A stretch of 64,000 nt of DNA from Filibacter tadaridae. GTDB lineage: Bacteria > Bacillota > Bacilli > Bacillales_A > Planococcaceae. The stretch covers positions 26,445 to 90,444 of the forward strand of contig NZ_UXAV01000018.1 in the NCBI RefSeq assembly GCF_900609045.1, read 5' to 3'. Of this stretch, positions 8,589-17,492 are shown in pieces. A model generated the notes under the pieces. The model was given only the letters and a program-made list of their open reading frames with translations. It did not search any database and had not been told where the DNA came from. A program made the translations under genes and the position numbers. The number at the start of each line of letters is the position of its first letter. The first letter of the stretch is position 1.

Positions 8589-8870
8589 TTATACCTTGAC
8601 GTCATCGTACTCTTTGTACCTCTCAAATGCTGTAACAACATAAGAGCAAACCGGTTCCATCTTCAAGTTATTTTCCCGGGCATAATCAGCTGCATGGTCC
8701 AATAAACTTTTTGCGACGTTTTGACCGCGTAGTTCGGGATCAACAAATGCATGATCCATCACCATAACGTCCCCAAGAAGTGTCCACGTTATTTCAGCTA
8801 GCATCTTCCCATCCTGTTCATTACGATAGGCAAATGCATCTCCGCCAAGTTCAGTAAATGTAAAGTCCAT
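8589..8870 (-). CDS. Short GNAT-like acetyltransferase (YjdJ/NATD1 type)
   Basis: 93 residues, the compact GNAT version found in YjdJ and eukaryotic NATD1. Features are AEITWTLLGDVMVMDHAFVD, then PELRGQNVAKSLLDHA (acetyl-CoA loop) and the C-terminal PVCSYVVTAFER, whose Cys is conserved in this subfamily. GGAGGGG lies before the ATG. The acceptor is unknown. Confidence 0.88.
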   Translation of the reverse strand: MDFTFTELGGDAFAYRNEQDGKMLAEITWTLLGDVMVMDHAFVDPELRGQNVAKSLLDHAADYARENNLKMEPVCSYVVTAFERYKEYDDVKV

Positions 8871-8974
8871 TTAGACCCCTCCTATTCTAAAAGTTCAGTT
8901 CAGTATACCTTCAGTTTATCACCCTAATTATGGAATAACAATAATCCGGTTTTGCACTTCAGATACATTCATAC

Positions 8975-9862
8975 TTACTTGAACCAGGATTGAATCGATT
9001 CAAAGAGATTTGTAAAAAATTCTTTAACACTTTCCCAAAATCCAGGATCAATCTCACCGATTTTATCTTTAATCTTCGAAGCCATATCTGTTAACTGTCC
9101 GGATAATTTGGTAAAGTCGATGTCCAAATTCCGAATTCTGTCCATCAAATCAATTAGCAATTGACGGTCTGCATCACTTAATTCGATGTTTAGTTTTTTC
9201 AACTGTTCAGTTACAATTTTTTCAACTTCTTCTTTTGTCGCAGGATTCTGTTCTGCAATCTGTTTCTTGATTTGCGTTAGCAGTTCCCCCACTTTATCTT
9301 TGTCAACACCAGCATCTTCTGAAAACTTTGTAGCTAGATTCAATTCGTCATTCGCGACATCTGTTCGTTCAGTATCAAGCGTTTCACCCGTTACTTCGTA
9401 TGCTTTGTAAATACCGACCAGCGCAGAATGGCCCGTCACTTTTTTTGGTGCTGCCACTTCAACGATTGCATCTTCAATTCCTGCCGTAAGCATCGCATTC
9501 GCATACATCTCAGAGGTCACTTGCGTGATATTCCCCTCTGTAACAATTGAAATAACAAGACCTTTTCCAGCCTCTTGGCGTGTAATCTTTGCTGATGAAT
9601 ACATTCTTGCTTTACTATTGCCGTTTTTGATGTATTTTACTAGGTCATTGCCATCGACCGTAATTTCCTCAACTTCAGCCTCATTTTCAACACCCAGGCT
9701 TTTCTTGACACTTGCTTTTTCAGTATCGGATAAATTCGCACCATAAACGACAATCGGTACACCCAGTTTTTCATTAACAACCGGTTCTGCACCCGTAGAA
9801 CTTGGATAGATAACTGCAAGTGATAGAACAATTGCCATCATCATTGTTAGGATACGTTTCAT
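8975..9862 (-). CDS. YpuA-like secreted protein (DUF1002)
   Basis: 295 residues with a signal peptide (MKRILTMMMAIVLSLAVIYP) and probable cleavage near Ala27. The N-terminal domain (about 30-170) matches DUF1002, known from B. subtilis YpuA. The C-terminal half is helical and rich in Lys, Glu and Asp (about 175-285), possibly coiled coil, and ends in an amphipathic FWESVKEFFTNLFESIQSWF. The ATG at 9862 is preferred, because the GGAGGAG site lies just upstream while the in-frame GTG at 9868 overlaps that site. It acts outside the cell or at the wall; the molecular function is unknown. Confidence 0.85.
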   Translation of the reverse strand: MKRILTMMMAIVLSLAVIYPSSTGAEPVVNEKLGVPIVVYGANLSDTEKASVKKSLGVENEAEVEEITVDGNDLVKYIKNGNSKARMYSSAKITRQEAGKGLVISIVTEGNITQVTSEMYANAMLTAGIEDAIVEVAAPKKVTGHSALVGIYKAYEVTGETLDTERTDVANDELNLATKFSEDAGVDKDKVGELLTQIKKQIAEQNPATKEEVEKIVTEQLKKLNIELSDADRQLLIDLMDRIRNLDIDFTKLSGQLTDMASKIKDKIGEIDPGFWESVKEFFTNLFESIQSWFK

Positions 9863-9930
9863 AAACACTCCTCCTCGTTATACAAATTAATACGATACGG
9901 GTGCCGGAAAAGTTCCCACTGGAATTGTGG

Positions 9931-10794
9931 TTACTTCAACATCGTCCATCCTTCACTTTGCGTAATTTTGCCTTCTTTCATAAGTTTCCCTAGTGCACGT
10001 TTGAAAGAAGCTTTACTCAGATTGAACATTTCTTTGATTTCATCCGGGGATGATTTATCGGAAAACGGCATGCGTCCCCCTACTTCGCTCAAGTATCGGA
10101 TAACTGTTTCGGCATCGTCTCCTAAACGTTCTTCTTTTCTAGGAAGCATCGAGCCGTTCAACGTGCCATCATCACGATTACCGATAACTCGCACCTGAAT
10201 TTCCTGTCCTAGGCGCGGTTCTTTTTCCTGTTCTGTATTATGGATAAAAATACGATAGTTTTCAGGGATACTGAGCATGAATGAACCTACCGGCAATAAT
10301 CGATAAGCTCTCGCTTTCAAGTTTTGATTGAAAACAGATGTCGGTGCTTCTTCAATCTGTTCAAGTACGCGTTCTTCTGTCGCGAGTCTTCCGAATATAG
10401 TACCACCAAGGTCTGTCCGCAACGTCATGTACAATTCATCGTCAACTGCCGGCCAAAGCGATTTCACTCGGGGCATATCTGTTTTATTGACCAATACTTC
10501 AAATGAAGAACCGATATCCACATACACACCCTCATTGTCATCCACGCGAATGACACGCGCCCAACCAAAGGATTCAGCTGTCATCGAAGGCATTTTCATC
10601 GTCGCAGTTAGTTCTCCACGTCTATTGGTATAGAGGAAAACATGCACGGTATCGCCTTCTTGAATCGTCTCTTCCGCGTCGGATGCGTTCATCATGATAT
10701 CTTCTCCACCTGCATCCAACACCCATCTCGAACCGTCCTTCTCCAGTACTTCCAACTCGGCCGTATAGCCTGACTTATAATTATCTGCTTCCAT
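9931..10794 (-). CDS. cvfB: CvfB-type S1-domain RNA-binding regulator
   Basis: 287 residues in the CvfB/YitL family. Several S1-like OB folds occupy about residues 1-210 (visible runs: GWARVIRVDDNEGVYVDIGS and GQEIQVRVIGNRDDGTLNGS). A C-terminal winged-helix domain follows (PFSDKSSPDEIKEMFNLSKA... IKEMFNLSKASFKRALGKLM). In Staphylococcus, CvfB binds RNA and affects virulence and haemolysin genes; here a general RNA-binding regulatory role is inferred. Of the three closely spaced starts, the ATG at 10794 (MEADNYKSG) has the right nine-base distance from AAAGAGG. It is downstream of mntR on the same strand with a 24-base gap, so it may be co-transcribed. Confidence 0.88.
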   Translation of the reverse strand: MEADNYKSGYTAELEVLEKDGSRWVLDAGGEDIMMNASDAEETIQEGDTVHVFLYTNRRGELTATMKMPSMTAESFGWARVIRVDDNEGVYVDIGSSFEVLVNKTDMPRVKSLWPAVDDELYMTLRTDLGGTIFGRLATEERVLEQIEEAPTSVFNQNLKARAYRLLPVGSFMLSIPENYRIFIHNTEQEKEPRLGQEIQVRVIGNRDDGTLNGSMLPRKEERLGDDAETVIRYLSEVGGRMPFSDKSSPDEIKEMFNLSKASFKRALGKLMKEGKITQSEGWTMLK

Positions 10795-10818
10795 CTTCAT
10801 CAACCTCTTTCTTCAAGT

Positions 10819-11223
10819 CTATTGCCCACTGTTCAACTTTTTCACGAACTGGTCATCTTGTTCCATTGCTTCAACGAGAGCTGTTATGCGATCCATCGCA
10901 TTCCAACTTAGATGATGTTCAATTCCTTCAACGTCACCGTAAATGTTTTCTTCATCAACTCCAATAATTCGGAGAAACTGTTCAAGAAGTTCATGGCGCA
11001 TGACAAGCCTTTTACCAAACTTGAATCCTCGTTCGGTCAGTTCAAGTCCTTTATATCGTTCATAGATAATGTAACCTTCCCGATCCAAACGTTGCGCCAT
11101 TTTCGTTACTGATGAAGGAAGAACTGCAAGAGATTCTGCGACGTCTGATACACGTGCAATTCCTTTTGCTTCAATGTGTAAATAAATCTGTTCAATATAG
11201 TCTTCCATACCTGGTGTTGCCAA
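10819..11223 (-). CDS. mntR: Manganese-responsive repressor MntR (DtxR family)
   Basis: 134 residues, close to B. subtilis MntR. An N-terminal winged helix ([24 protein letters not shown]) is followed by the dimerisation domain with metal ligands ([18 protein letters not shown] and EGIEHHLSW; Glu and His residues at the Mn2+ sites are visible). With Mn2+ it represses manganese uptake genes; none of its likely targets is in this window. The start is a TTG at 11223 ([12 protein letters not shown]), because GGAGGCGG sits eight bases upstream and the homologs begin here. The longer reading from 11262 has no such site. Confidence 0.95.
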   Translation of the reverse strand: MATPGMEDYIEQIYLHIEAKGIARVSDVAESLAVLPSSVTKMAQRLDREGYIIYERYKGLELTERGFKFGKRLVMRHELLEQFLRIIGVDEENIYGDVEGIEHHLSWNAMDRITALVEAMEQDDQFVKKLNSGQ

Positions 11224-11343
11224 TCTTACCGCCTCCAGTATGTATTCCCGAACCATGCCCAATTACTCCTGCTCTTATTCCACAAGGTTTATCCTTTATT
11301 TGGACGGGGTAAATAGGAAGTACGAAGCAAAGGAGTGATGGAC

Positions 11344-11499
11344 GTGGGCAAAATTCTTTGGATAATAATTGTAGCACTAATCGTATTTTGGGTACTAGGA
11401 CTAGTTTTAAAAATCGGTAGTGGTTTAATTCATATTCTACTTGTTATTGCAGTAATTATTTTCATCTTCAATCTTATTACCGGGAAGCGATCAGCCTAA
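11344..11499 (+). CDS. Lmo0937-like 51-residue membrane protein
   Basis: Begins at a GTG and reads VGKILWIIIVALIVFWVLG, then LVLKIGSGLIHILLVIAVI and IFIFNLITGKRSA. Two short hydrophobic helices are separated by a KIGSG turn, which is the pattern of the small Lmo0937-family membrane proteins of Bacillales. GTG 11344 lies eight bases after AAGGAG; the in-frame ATG at 11338 is only two bases from that site. A terminator follows directly. Function unknown, though family members often respond to stress. Confidence 0.82.
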   Translation: MGKILWIIIVALIVFWVLGLVLKIGSGLIHILLVIAVIIFIFNLITGKRSA

Positions 11500-11501
11500 C
11501 G

Positions 11502-11536
11502 AAAGGGATGCCAACATACGTCGGCATCCCTTTTTC
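11502..11536 (+). terminator. Terminator of the 51-residue membrane protein gene
   Basis: AAAGGGATGCC pairs with GGCATCCCTTT and is followed by TTTTT. Confidence 0.88.
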
Positions 11537-11539
11537 TTG

Positions 11540-11653
11540 GCCAGCTCCAGCGGCCAGATGCTCGGGTCATAAGTCTGACTGACTTTGCAGCAAAGTACGC
11601 TGCGCCGTCAATCCGCCTTATGCCTGTCGCATCTTAACGGCCGCTCTCGCTTT
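11540..11653. repeat. GC-rich stem-loop intergenic repeat, kind B, copy 1
   Basis: Outer arms CCAGCTCCAGCGGCC and GGCCGCT enclose CTCGGGTCATAAGTC and CTTATGCCTGTCGC. An inner palindrome-like part (GCAGCAAAGTACGCTGC) forms the tip. It shares GGGTCATAAG, GCAAAGTRCGC and CTTATGCCTGTCGC with the repeat at 47397-47513. It resembles dispersed repeats common in Bacillales intergenic regions. Confidence 0.75.
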
Positions 11654-11658
11654 TCTTG

Positions 11659-12771
11659 TTAGTCTATTTTCGCATAGATGCAGGTGTTTCGTAAAACATT
11701 ACCATCCGGTGATAAGGAATCTTGTTTTAATGTTCCTTCAAGGACGAAGCCTGCCCTTTCTGCTACACTTCTGCTTTTTGCATTTCCTTCATCACAACGA
11801 ATTTCGACTCTACGTGCCCCAAGTTGTTCGAAAGCGAATTGTTCGATACGTTGGACCGCTTCTGTCATATAGCCCTGCCCTTCAAAGTCCGTCGAGAGCC
11901 AGTAACCAATTTCAAATTTAGGAATCGTCCAGTTAATCCTGTGAAGCCCCGATGAGCCGACGAATCGACCAGTCTCCTTATGAATGAGATGAAAACGTAA
12001 ATCCTCACGAGTTATGAAGTTCGCGACGGCATCTCGTAAACTTTCTTCTGTCATATGCAGTTCCGGTTCAGGCTGCGCCCATGGCATCCATTTACGAAGG
12101 GCTGGTAACGATACCCGGATTGCATTCCAGGCCTCTTGCGCATCTTCAAGTTTTGGGGCCCGGATGATAAGACGTTCTGATTCAAATGAATCCGGAAAGT
12201 TTGGAATTTTAAAGGGTCTTTTCGTGTTCTTCCCATTTTCCACGTCCTCCCAAATTACCGGCGTAGTCGTTCCAGCCATAAAGTCTTCACGGGTTATCCC
12301 ATAGGTCACTGCGTCATAATAAGAATTCTCTTTTGGAGAAAACCATGCTTGCCTCAAATGGGCTTCTTTTACAAAACCAGCTCGTTCGAACGTTTTTCGC
12401 ATCGCTAAGTTATCCTGTCTTGTATGTCCCTCTAGCCGGTTTTTCTTTTCCGACAAGCCAAATACATATTCCGCCACGAGTCGAAGTGCTTTCGTGCCAT
12501 AGCCATGCCCTCTTGATATGTCCGCAATACGCAGATCAAATAGCGGGATTGCGTCCTGCAAGTCATAAATTTTCACAATGCCAACTTTTTCTTTGTTGTC
12601 ATTTTCCACCCAGAAAGTCTTCACTTCATCTGATTCGTAACCGCCTTCTTCAATTGCTTTCTCAATTAGATTTCGACCAGGATCTGAGTTACCGTGGTAA
12701 GGCCACGTATTAGTCGTCATAAAATGGATAAGCTGTTCTTGCTCTTCCATCGTCCATTCTTGTAAATGCAT
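11659..12771 (-). CDS. Two-domain GNAT acetyltransferase (tandem fusion)
   Basis: 370 residues made of two complete RimJ/RimL-like acetyltransferase domains. Domain 1 covers about residues 1-175 (DISRGHGYGTKALRLVAEYV, then DNLAMRKTFERAGF). Domain 2 covers about 195-368 (SERLIIRAPKLEDA, GYWLSTDFEGQGYMTEAVQ, then NAKSRSVAERAGF). Each carries its own acetyl-CoA loop and N-x-x-A/S-x-x-x-x-E-x-A-G-F closing motif, so both may be active. The ATG at 12771 (MHLQEWTMEE) follows GGAGGCGG; the longer frame to 12891 would overlap cadA. It lies 26 bases after cadA on the same strand and may be read through from the cad operon. Substrates are unknown. Confidence 0.85.
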   Translation of the reverse strand: MHLQEWTMEEQEQLIHFMTTNTWPYHGNSDPGRNLIEKAIEEGGYESDEVKTFWVENDNKEKVGIVKIYDLQDAIPLFDLRIADISRGHGYGTKALRLVAEYVFGLSEKKNRLEGHTRQDNLAMRKTFERAGFVKEAHLRQAWFSPKENSYYDAVTYGITREDFMAGTTTPVIWEDVENGKNTKRPFKIPNFPDSFESERLIIRAPKLEDAQEAWNAIRVSLPALRKWMPWAQPEPELHMTEESLRDAVANFITREDLRFHLIHKETGRFVGSSGLHRINWTIPKFEIGYWLSTDFEGQGYMTEAVQRIEQFAFEQLGARRVEIRCDEGNAKSRSVAERAGFVLEGTLKQDSLSPDGNVLRNTCIYAKID

Positions 12772-12797
12772 TAGGATCCGCCTCCGTTTAGGCCTAC

Positions 12798-14909
12798 TTA
12801 TTTGTGAACACGCAACAAGCGTAGCGAGTTCAGTACGACGAGAAGCGTCGCCCCCATATCCGCGAAAATGGCAATCCATAGTGTCAGCCAACCAGGGATG
12901 ATAAGAAGTAGCGCCACTATTTTTAAGCCTAATGCAAACATAATGTTTTCCTTGATGATTCGCAATGTTTTTCGGCTTAATTTTATCGTATAGGGGAGCT
13001 TTTCAAGGTCGTCCGCCATTAAGGCGATATCCGCTGTTTCCAATGCCGCGTCCGTACCTGCTCCTCCCATTGCAATTCCGACAGATGCGGCTGCTAATGC
13101 GGGTGCGTCATTAACACCGTCGCCAATCATAGCGACACGTCCGTATTTATCGCTTAGTGACCTGATAGCCGTCAACTTCTCTTCCGGCATCAGTCCTGCA
13201 CGTACATCCGTTATAGTAAGGTCGCCGGCAATCGCTTCAGCTGTTGCCTGATGATCCCCAGTTAACATAACCGTATGTTTTATGCCAATCTTTTTCAGGT
13301 TTTCAAGTACACGTTGGCTTTCTTTCCTCACCGGATCTGCCACGGCGAGTAATCCACTGAACTTTGCATCCGTTACAATTGCCATAACCGACTTTCCCTG
13401 ACGCTGAAGAGAGGCTGCCTGCTGTAGGTACTCTTCCGGCAAAGCGACCTGTTCTTGCGCCCAACTGATACTACCGATAGCAGTTCGAATGCCGGCAATT
13501 TCCGCATAGGCTCCTTTTCCCGTCACTGATTGAAAATTAGTAACTTCGACTTTCCTAGCCCCATTTTTTTCCGCAAAATCGACAACCGCTTTTGCAAGTG
13601 GATGCTGTGACATGGATTCAACTGCCGCAATGGCACTAAGCAACTCACTTTTCTTTATATCATCACAGCCAATAAAATCCGTTACTTCCGGATAGCCTTT
13701 TGTCAACGTTCCAGTTTTATCAAAAGCAATCGCATCAAGACGGCCTGTTTCCTCGAGGTAGATGCCGCCTTTAATAAGTACACCTTGTCTGGCGGCGTTC
13801 CCAATTGCTGTGACGATAGCAACTGGCGTCGACACAACAAGTGCACACGGGCAACCTACGACGAGCACAGCAAGCCCTTGATAGATCCATGCACTCCAAT
13901 CTCCTCCGAATAGCGGAGGCAGTATAGCAACGAGCAGGGCAATTACAATGATGGCAGGCGTATAATACTTTGCAAACTGATCGACAAATTTTTGTGAAGG
14001 TGCTTTTTCCGCTTGTGCATCTTCAACAAGATGTATGATTTTCGCAATTGTCGTATCACCTACAAGTTTAGTTACAGTGACTTCAAGCGCCCCTTCTTCG
14101 TTGAGCGTACCTGCAAATACATTTTCACCCGATGTTTTATAAACCGGGACAGATTCACCTGTAATCGCGGCTTGATTGACCGTAGAAGCCCCTGCAACGA
14201 CAGTACCATCCATTGCAATCTTCTGGCCGGGCTTCACAATGAGTACGTCGCCTACCACGATGTCTTCTGTCTGAAGTTCAATAAGCTTCTCCCCACGTTT
14301 TACGATGGCAGACGGCGGTGCAATGTCCATCAGCTGACTGATGGATTGTCGTGCCTTGTTCATCGAATAGGCTTCAAGTGCTTCACTGACCGCAAATAGA
14401 AACACAACAACTGCGGCTTCACGCCATTCTCCAATGATTGCAGCACCTATTATCGCAATGGTCATAAGTGTTTTCATATCAAAATCAAAATGCACAAGGT
14501 TTCTGAGGCCTGTTTTGAAAATACCTGCTCCACCAACAACAATTGCAATAGCAAAAAGTGCTATTACGACCGGATGCGATTCGGTATAGCGAAAAGAGAC
14601 AATCAGTCCAGCGATTAAAAACACCAGTGAGAACAAGGAAACGATATTCTCTTTTCTCTTGAAGAACGGTATCTTCGTTTCATTCTTCTTATAATTAGAC
14701 AATGGAATTACTTTAATACCGTCAAATGCACCTGCCGCCTCAATGTCTTCGATTGTTGCATTGCCTGTAAATGATAATTTCGATGCACCGAAATTCACTT
14801 GGGCACTTTTTATGGAAGGTAAGTTATTTACGTTATTCTCAAATTTCATCGCACAGCTGGCACATGTTAAATTTTCTAAGCGGAATTCTGTTTTCTCAAC
14901 CGTTGCCAT
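12798..14909 (-). CDS. cadA: Cd2+/Zn2+/Pb2+-exporting P1B-type ATPase CadA
   Basis: 703 residues. It pumps soft divalent metals out of the cytoplasm using ATP. An N-terminal heavy-metal-associated domain has LTCASCAMKF (CxxC at about residues 16-19). The membrane site is GCPCALVVSTP, the phosphorylation site FDKTGTLTKG, the P1B hallmark SQHPLAKAV and the hinge GDGVNDAPAL; eight membrane helices are expected. The last helix region (MGATLLVVLNSLRLL) fits the Zn/Cd class, not the Cu class. The ATG at 14909 (MATVEKTEF) overlaps the 3' end of cadC by 14 bases and has GGAAGGTGAT upstream, so the two are translationally coupled. Confidence 0.95.
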   Translation of the reverse strand: MATVEKTEFRLENLTCASCAMKFENNVNNLPSIKSAQVNFGASKLSFTGNATIEDIEAAGAFDGIKVIPLSNYKKNETKIPFFKRKENIVSLFSLVFLIAGLIVSFRYTESHPVVIALFAIAIVVGGAGIFKTGLRNLVHFDFDMKTLMTIAIIGAAIIGEWREAAVVVFLFAVSEALEAYSMNKARQSISQLMDIAPPSAIVKRGEKLIELQTEDIVVGDVLIVKPGQKIAMDGTVVAGASTVNQAAITGESVPVYKTSGENVFAGTLNEEGALEVTVTKLVGDTTIAKIIHLVEDAQAEKAPSQKFVDQFAKYYTPAIIVIALLVAILPPLFGGDWSAWIYQGLAVLVVGCPCALVVSTPVAIVTAIGNAARQGVLIKGGIYLEETGRLDAIAFDKTGTLTKGYPEVTDFIGCDDIKKSELLSAIAAVESMSQHPLAKAVVDFAEKNGARKVEVTNFQSVTGKGAYAEIAGIRTAIGSISWAQEQVALPEEYLQQAASLQRQGKSVMAIVTDAKFSGLLAVADPVRKESQRVLENLKKIGIKHTVMLTGDHQATAEAIAGDLTITDVRAGLMPEEKLTAIRSLSDKYGRVAMIGDGVNDAPALAAASVGIAMGGAGTDAALETADIALMADDLEKLPYTIKLSRKTLRIIKENIMFALGLKIVALLLIIPGWLTLWIAIFADMGATLLVVLNSLRLLRVHK

Positions 14910-15264
14910 GTCGATCACCTTCCATTGCATGTTCATAGGCAACTTTCACAAGCTGATGGATGTGATTGTCGGCGAGCGAATAGTAGACCATCTTTCCTTT
15001 TTTTTGTGATTTCGCAAGTGCGTTTTCACGTAGGTATCGTAAATGATGGGATGCAGTGGCAACAGATGAGCCAATAACAGCTGCTACATCGCACACGCAC
15101 ATTTCCTCTTCCAATGTAAGTGAATAGGCAATCTTTAATCTAGTTTCGTCGGCGAGTGCTTTGAATAGCTGCACAACTACGCCAAGATCAGGCATCATTT
15201 TCTGCACACGGTCTACAATATCATCATGGACAGCTGTCACTTCACAAACTTCTTTAATCGTCAT
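14896..15264 (-). CDS. cadC: Metal-sensing ArsR/SmtB-family repressor CadC
   Basis: 122 residues with a winged-helix DNA-binding core (SSVATASHHLRYLRENALA). The CadC metal-site cysteines are present: one in the N-terminal arm (KEVCEV, Cys7) and two in the ELCVCD-like motif (EMCVCDVA, about residues 55-62). The C-terminal helix also has candidate second-site residues (DNHIHQL). Without metal it blocks transcription of cadCA; Cd2+, Pb2+ or Zn2+ releases it. It is the first gene of the cad operon and has an operator-like site just upstream. Confidence 0.95.
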   Translation of the reverse strand: MTIKEVCEVTAVHDDIVDRVQKMMPDLGVVVQLFKALADETRLKIAYSLTLEEEMCVCDVAAVIGSSVATASHHLRYLRENALAKSQKKGKMVYYSLADNHIHQLVKVAYEHAMEGDRHGNG

Positions 15265-15276
15265 GTCTACACCTCA

Positions 15277-15297
15277 TTCAAATAGTTGTTTGATTAT
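15277..15297. promoter_or_regulatory. CadC-type operator, cadC-proximal
   Basis: TTCAAATAGTTGTTTGATTA is an imperfect dyad of the TCAAATA-n-TGTTTGA kind bound by CadC/SmtB repressors. It lies 13 bases upstream of the cadC start codon. Confidence 0.65.
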
Positions 15298-15334
15298 AAA
15301 TCAGTATATGCACTATTTCCGAAATTAGCAAGGA

Positions 15335-15356
15335 CAATCAAACCACTATTTGAATA
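15335..15356. promoter_or_regulatory. Second CadC-type operator, sulP-facing
   Basis: CAATCAAACCACTATTTGAA is close to the exact reverse complement of the site at 15277, so the pair forms a long inverted repeat in the cadC-sulP gap. It lies about 100 bases upstream of the SulP gene. Confidence 0.6.
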
Positions 15357-15455
15357 AATAATAGACGAAATTCCGCGTTTCTGATATAGTATGGCACGGC
15401 TTATTTCTATTTCGTCATTTATGCGGCGCTTATACAAGAAAGAAATGGATGTGAT

Positions 15456-16913
15456 TTGGTTTTGAAAATAATGACTTGGAAAGAGGCATGGTTCGGGAAT
15501 ATACGTGGCGATATTCTCGCCGGGATTGTCGTTGCTTTGGCATTGATTCCTGAGGCGATCGCCTTCTCATTGATAGCTGGCGTAGACCCGATGGTCGGTT
15601 TATATGCGTCATTTAGTATTGCTGTTATTATCTCGTTTGTCGGTGGGCGACCGGGCATGATTTCTGCTGCAACAGGTGCGATGGCCCTTGCAATGGTTTT
15701 ATTGGTTAAAGAGCACGGGCTCCAATATTTGTTTGCTGCCACCATTTTGACTGGTGTATTACAAGTTTTATGGGGCGTACTAAAAATTGCACGTTTCATG
15801 AAGTTCATCCCCAGGGCTGTCATGATGGGATTTGTAAACGCACTTGCCATTTTAATATTTAGTGCACAAGTACAGTACATATTCGGGATATCGGGTATGA
15901 CGTATGTAGTAGTCCTTGCTTCACTTGCCGTTATCTATTTATTCCCTTTTATCACAAAGGCGGTTCCAGCACCACTCGTAGCCATTTTGGCGCTGACCGC
16001 AGTCGTGTTGTTGTTCGGGATTGATGTTCAAAACGTCGGCAATCTTGGCACGATTACACAATCACTACCTACATTCCTAATTCCCGATGTAGCTTTTAGT
16101 TTCGAAACACTCAAAATTATTTTCCCGACAGCTCTTGCGATGTCCATCATCGGGCTATTGGAATCACTTCTTACTGCATCCATTATCGATGATATAACGG
16201 AAACAGGTTCCGATAAAAACAAAGAAGCACGCGGCCAAGGCATTGCGAATATCATTACTGGTTTCTTCGGTGGTATGGCAGGCTGTGCGATGATTGGACA
16301 ATCTGGCATTAACGTCCGATCCGGCGGGCGTGGAAGACTGTCCGCATTTACTTCGGGTGTTTTTCTAATGTGTTTAATCGTTTTTCTAGGTGAATGGGTT
16401 GTCTTAATCCCCATGCCGGTACTTGCGGCCATTATGGTAATGGTGTCCATTGGAACATTCGATTGGTCTTCATTCAGCTATTTGAAAAAAGCACCACGTG
16501 CAGATGCTTTAGTTATGGTTGTCACTGTTTTGATCGTTGTATTGACAGGGGATTTATCCAAAGGAGTTCTCGCAGGGGTCATACTTAGTGCTGTTTTCTT
16601 CACTGCAAAAATTTCTAAAATCGAAGTTAAGAAGAAGGTTTTCCCGGACAGTTTGCAGAATATCTATACTATTCACGGACAGTTGTTCTTCGCTTCCGTA
16701 CAGGATTTCACAAAAGAATTCGATGATGTGCAAATTGGAAGTCGTATTATCATAGACTTTACAGAGGCACGCATTTGGGATGATTCAGGAGCGGGCGCTA
16801 TTGATCGGTTGATCGCAAAGTTAACGCAGAAGCAAGTAGATTTTGAGCTGACCGGTTTGGATGCCTCAAGTATTCGTCTACTTGACAGCCTGTCCATCCC
16901 TTACGCCAAGTAA
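15456..16913 (+). CDS. SulP-family anion transporter with STAS domain
   Basis: 485 residues. About 10-12 membrane helices begin with the SulP signature ([20 protein letters not shown], then [10 protein letters not shown]). A C-terminal STAS domain (about 395-485) contains [20 protein letters not shown]. Relatives move sulfate, bicarbonate, molybdate or other anions; the substrate here is unknown. The start is unclear: TTG at 15456 or 15462 lie after GGATGTG, and ATG 15471 (MTWKEAW) is also possible. It is divergent from cadC, shares the operator region with it, and is followed after 13 bases by a uspA-type gene in an apparent operon. Confidence 0.88.
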   Translation: MVLKIMTWKEAWFGNIRGDILAGIVVALALIPEAIAFSLIAGVDPMVGLYASFSIAVIISFVGGRPGMISAATGAMALAMVLLVKEHGLQYLFAATILTGVLQVLWGVLKIARFMKFIPRAVMMGFVNALAILIFSAQVQYIFGISGMTYVVVLASLAVIYLFPFITKAVPAPLVAILALTAVVLLFGIDVQNVGNLGTITQSLPTFLIPDVAFSFETLKIIFPTALAMSIIGLLESLLTASIIDDITETGSDKNKEARGQGIANIITGFFGGMAGCAMIGQSGINVRSGGRGRLSAFTSGVFLMCLIVFLGEWVVLIPMPVLAAIMVMVSIGTFDWSSFSYLKKAPRADALVMVVTVLIVVLTGDLSKGVLAGVILSAVFFTAKISKIEVKKKVFPDSLQNIYTIHGQLFFASVQDFTKEFDDVQIGSRIIIDFTEARIWDDSGAGAIDRLIAKLTQKQVDFELTGLDASSIRLLDSLSIPYAK

Positions 16914-16926
16914 AGGAGGAGCATAA

Positions 16927-17346
16927 ATGTATAAAAGAATCCTTGTTGCGGTTGATGGTTCGGAAAACTCGGTACGCGCTGCGAAACACGCCGCCCATAT
17001 TGCATCGTTAGACCCCGATACAAAGGTTGATGTCCTCTACGTGCTCGATTATGACCGGACTCGTTCTGACGTCATCCATAACGCCGGCCGGGATGACCTT
17101 CATACCGACAGAAAAAAAAGACTAGCGCCGATTGAAGCTATTTTTGAACAGTATCATACCTCTTATGAATTCACCATAAAACACGGGGACCCTGGTCCTG
17201 TCATTATCACCCATGCGAATGAACATGACTTCAACCTCGTCATCATCGGAAGCCGTGGATTAAACACATTTCAGGAAATGGTGCTCGGTAGCGTCAGCCA
17301 TAAGGTAGCAAAAAGAGTCACAGCACCCGTATTAATTGTAAAATGA
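16927..17346 (+). CDS. Universal stress protein (UspA family)
   Basis: 139 residues, one UspA domain. It starts MYKRILVAVDGSENS and carries the ATP-binding motif G-2x-G-9x-G-S near the C-terminus (GSRGLNTFQEMVLGSVS), so it belongs to the ATP-binding type. AAAGGAGGAG precedes the ATG and the SulP gene ends 13 bases upstream, so the two are probably co-transcribed. SulP-USP pairs are common in bacteria and suggest that the Usp modulates the transporter, which is an inference. Confidence 0.9.
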   Translation: MYKRILVAVDGSENSVRAAKHAAHIASLDPDTKVDVLYVLDYDRTRSDVIHNAGRDDLHTDRKKRLAPIEAIFEQYHTSYEFTIKHGDPGPVIITHANEHDFNLVIIGSRGLNTFQEMVLGSVSHKVAKRVTAPVLIVK

Positions 17347-17348
17347 AA

Positions 17349-17452
17349 AGTGACAACGCCCAGGTAGCCCCGACAAACGCTGGAAGACCTTAAGGAAAAG
17401 GCGCTCTTTGCCTTTACCTTAAGGTCTGAAGCGACTCGAGGGACTGGGACTA
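17349..17452. repeat. GC-rich stem-loop intergenic repeat, kind A, copy 1
   Basis: CCCCGACAAACGCTGGAAG and CTGAAGCGACTCGAGGG flank a perfect inner stem (ACCTTAAGG and CCTTAAGGT). In the reverse orientation the flanks match those of the repeat at 47271-47393 (CCCCTCGAGTCACTTCGG ... CCAGTGCTTGTCGGGG), while the inner stem differs in sequence. Confidence 0.75.
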
Positions 17453-17458
17453 GATCAT

Positions 17459-17492
17459 AAAAAAAGCGGGGCGCATTAGCGGCCCGCTTTTA
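17459..17492. terminator. Terminator shared by uspA and the acylase gene
   Basis: AAAAGCGGG(GC) pairs with (GG)CCCGCTTTT around GCATTAGC. A and T runs lie on opposite sides, and the acylase stop codon lies inside the loop. Confidence 0.8.
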
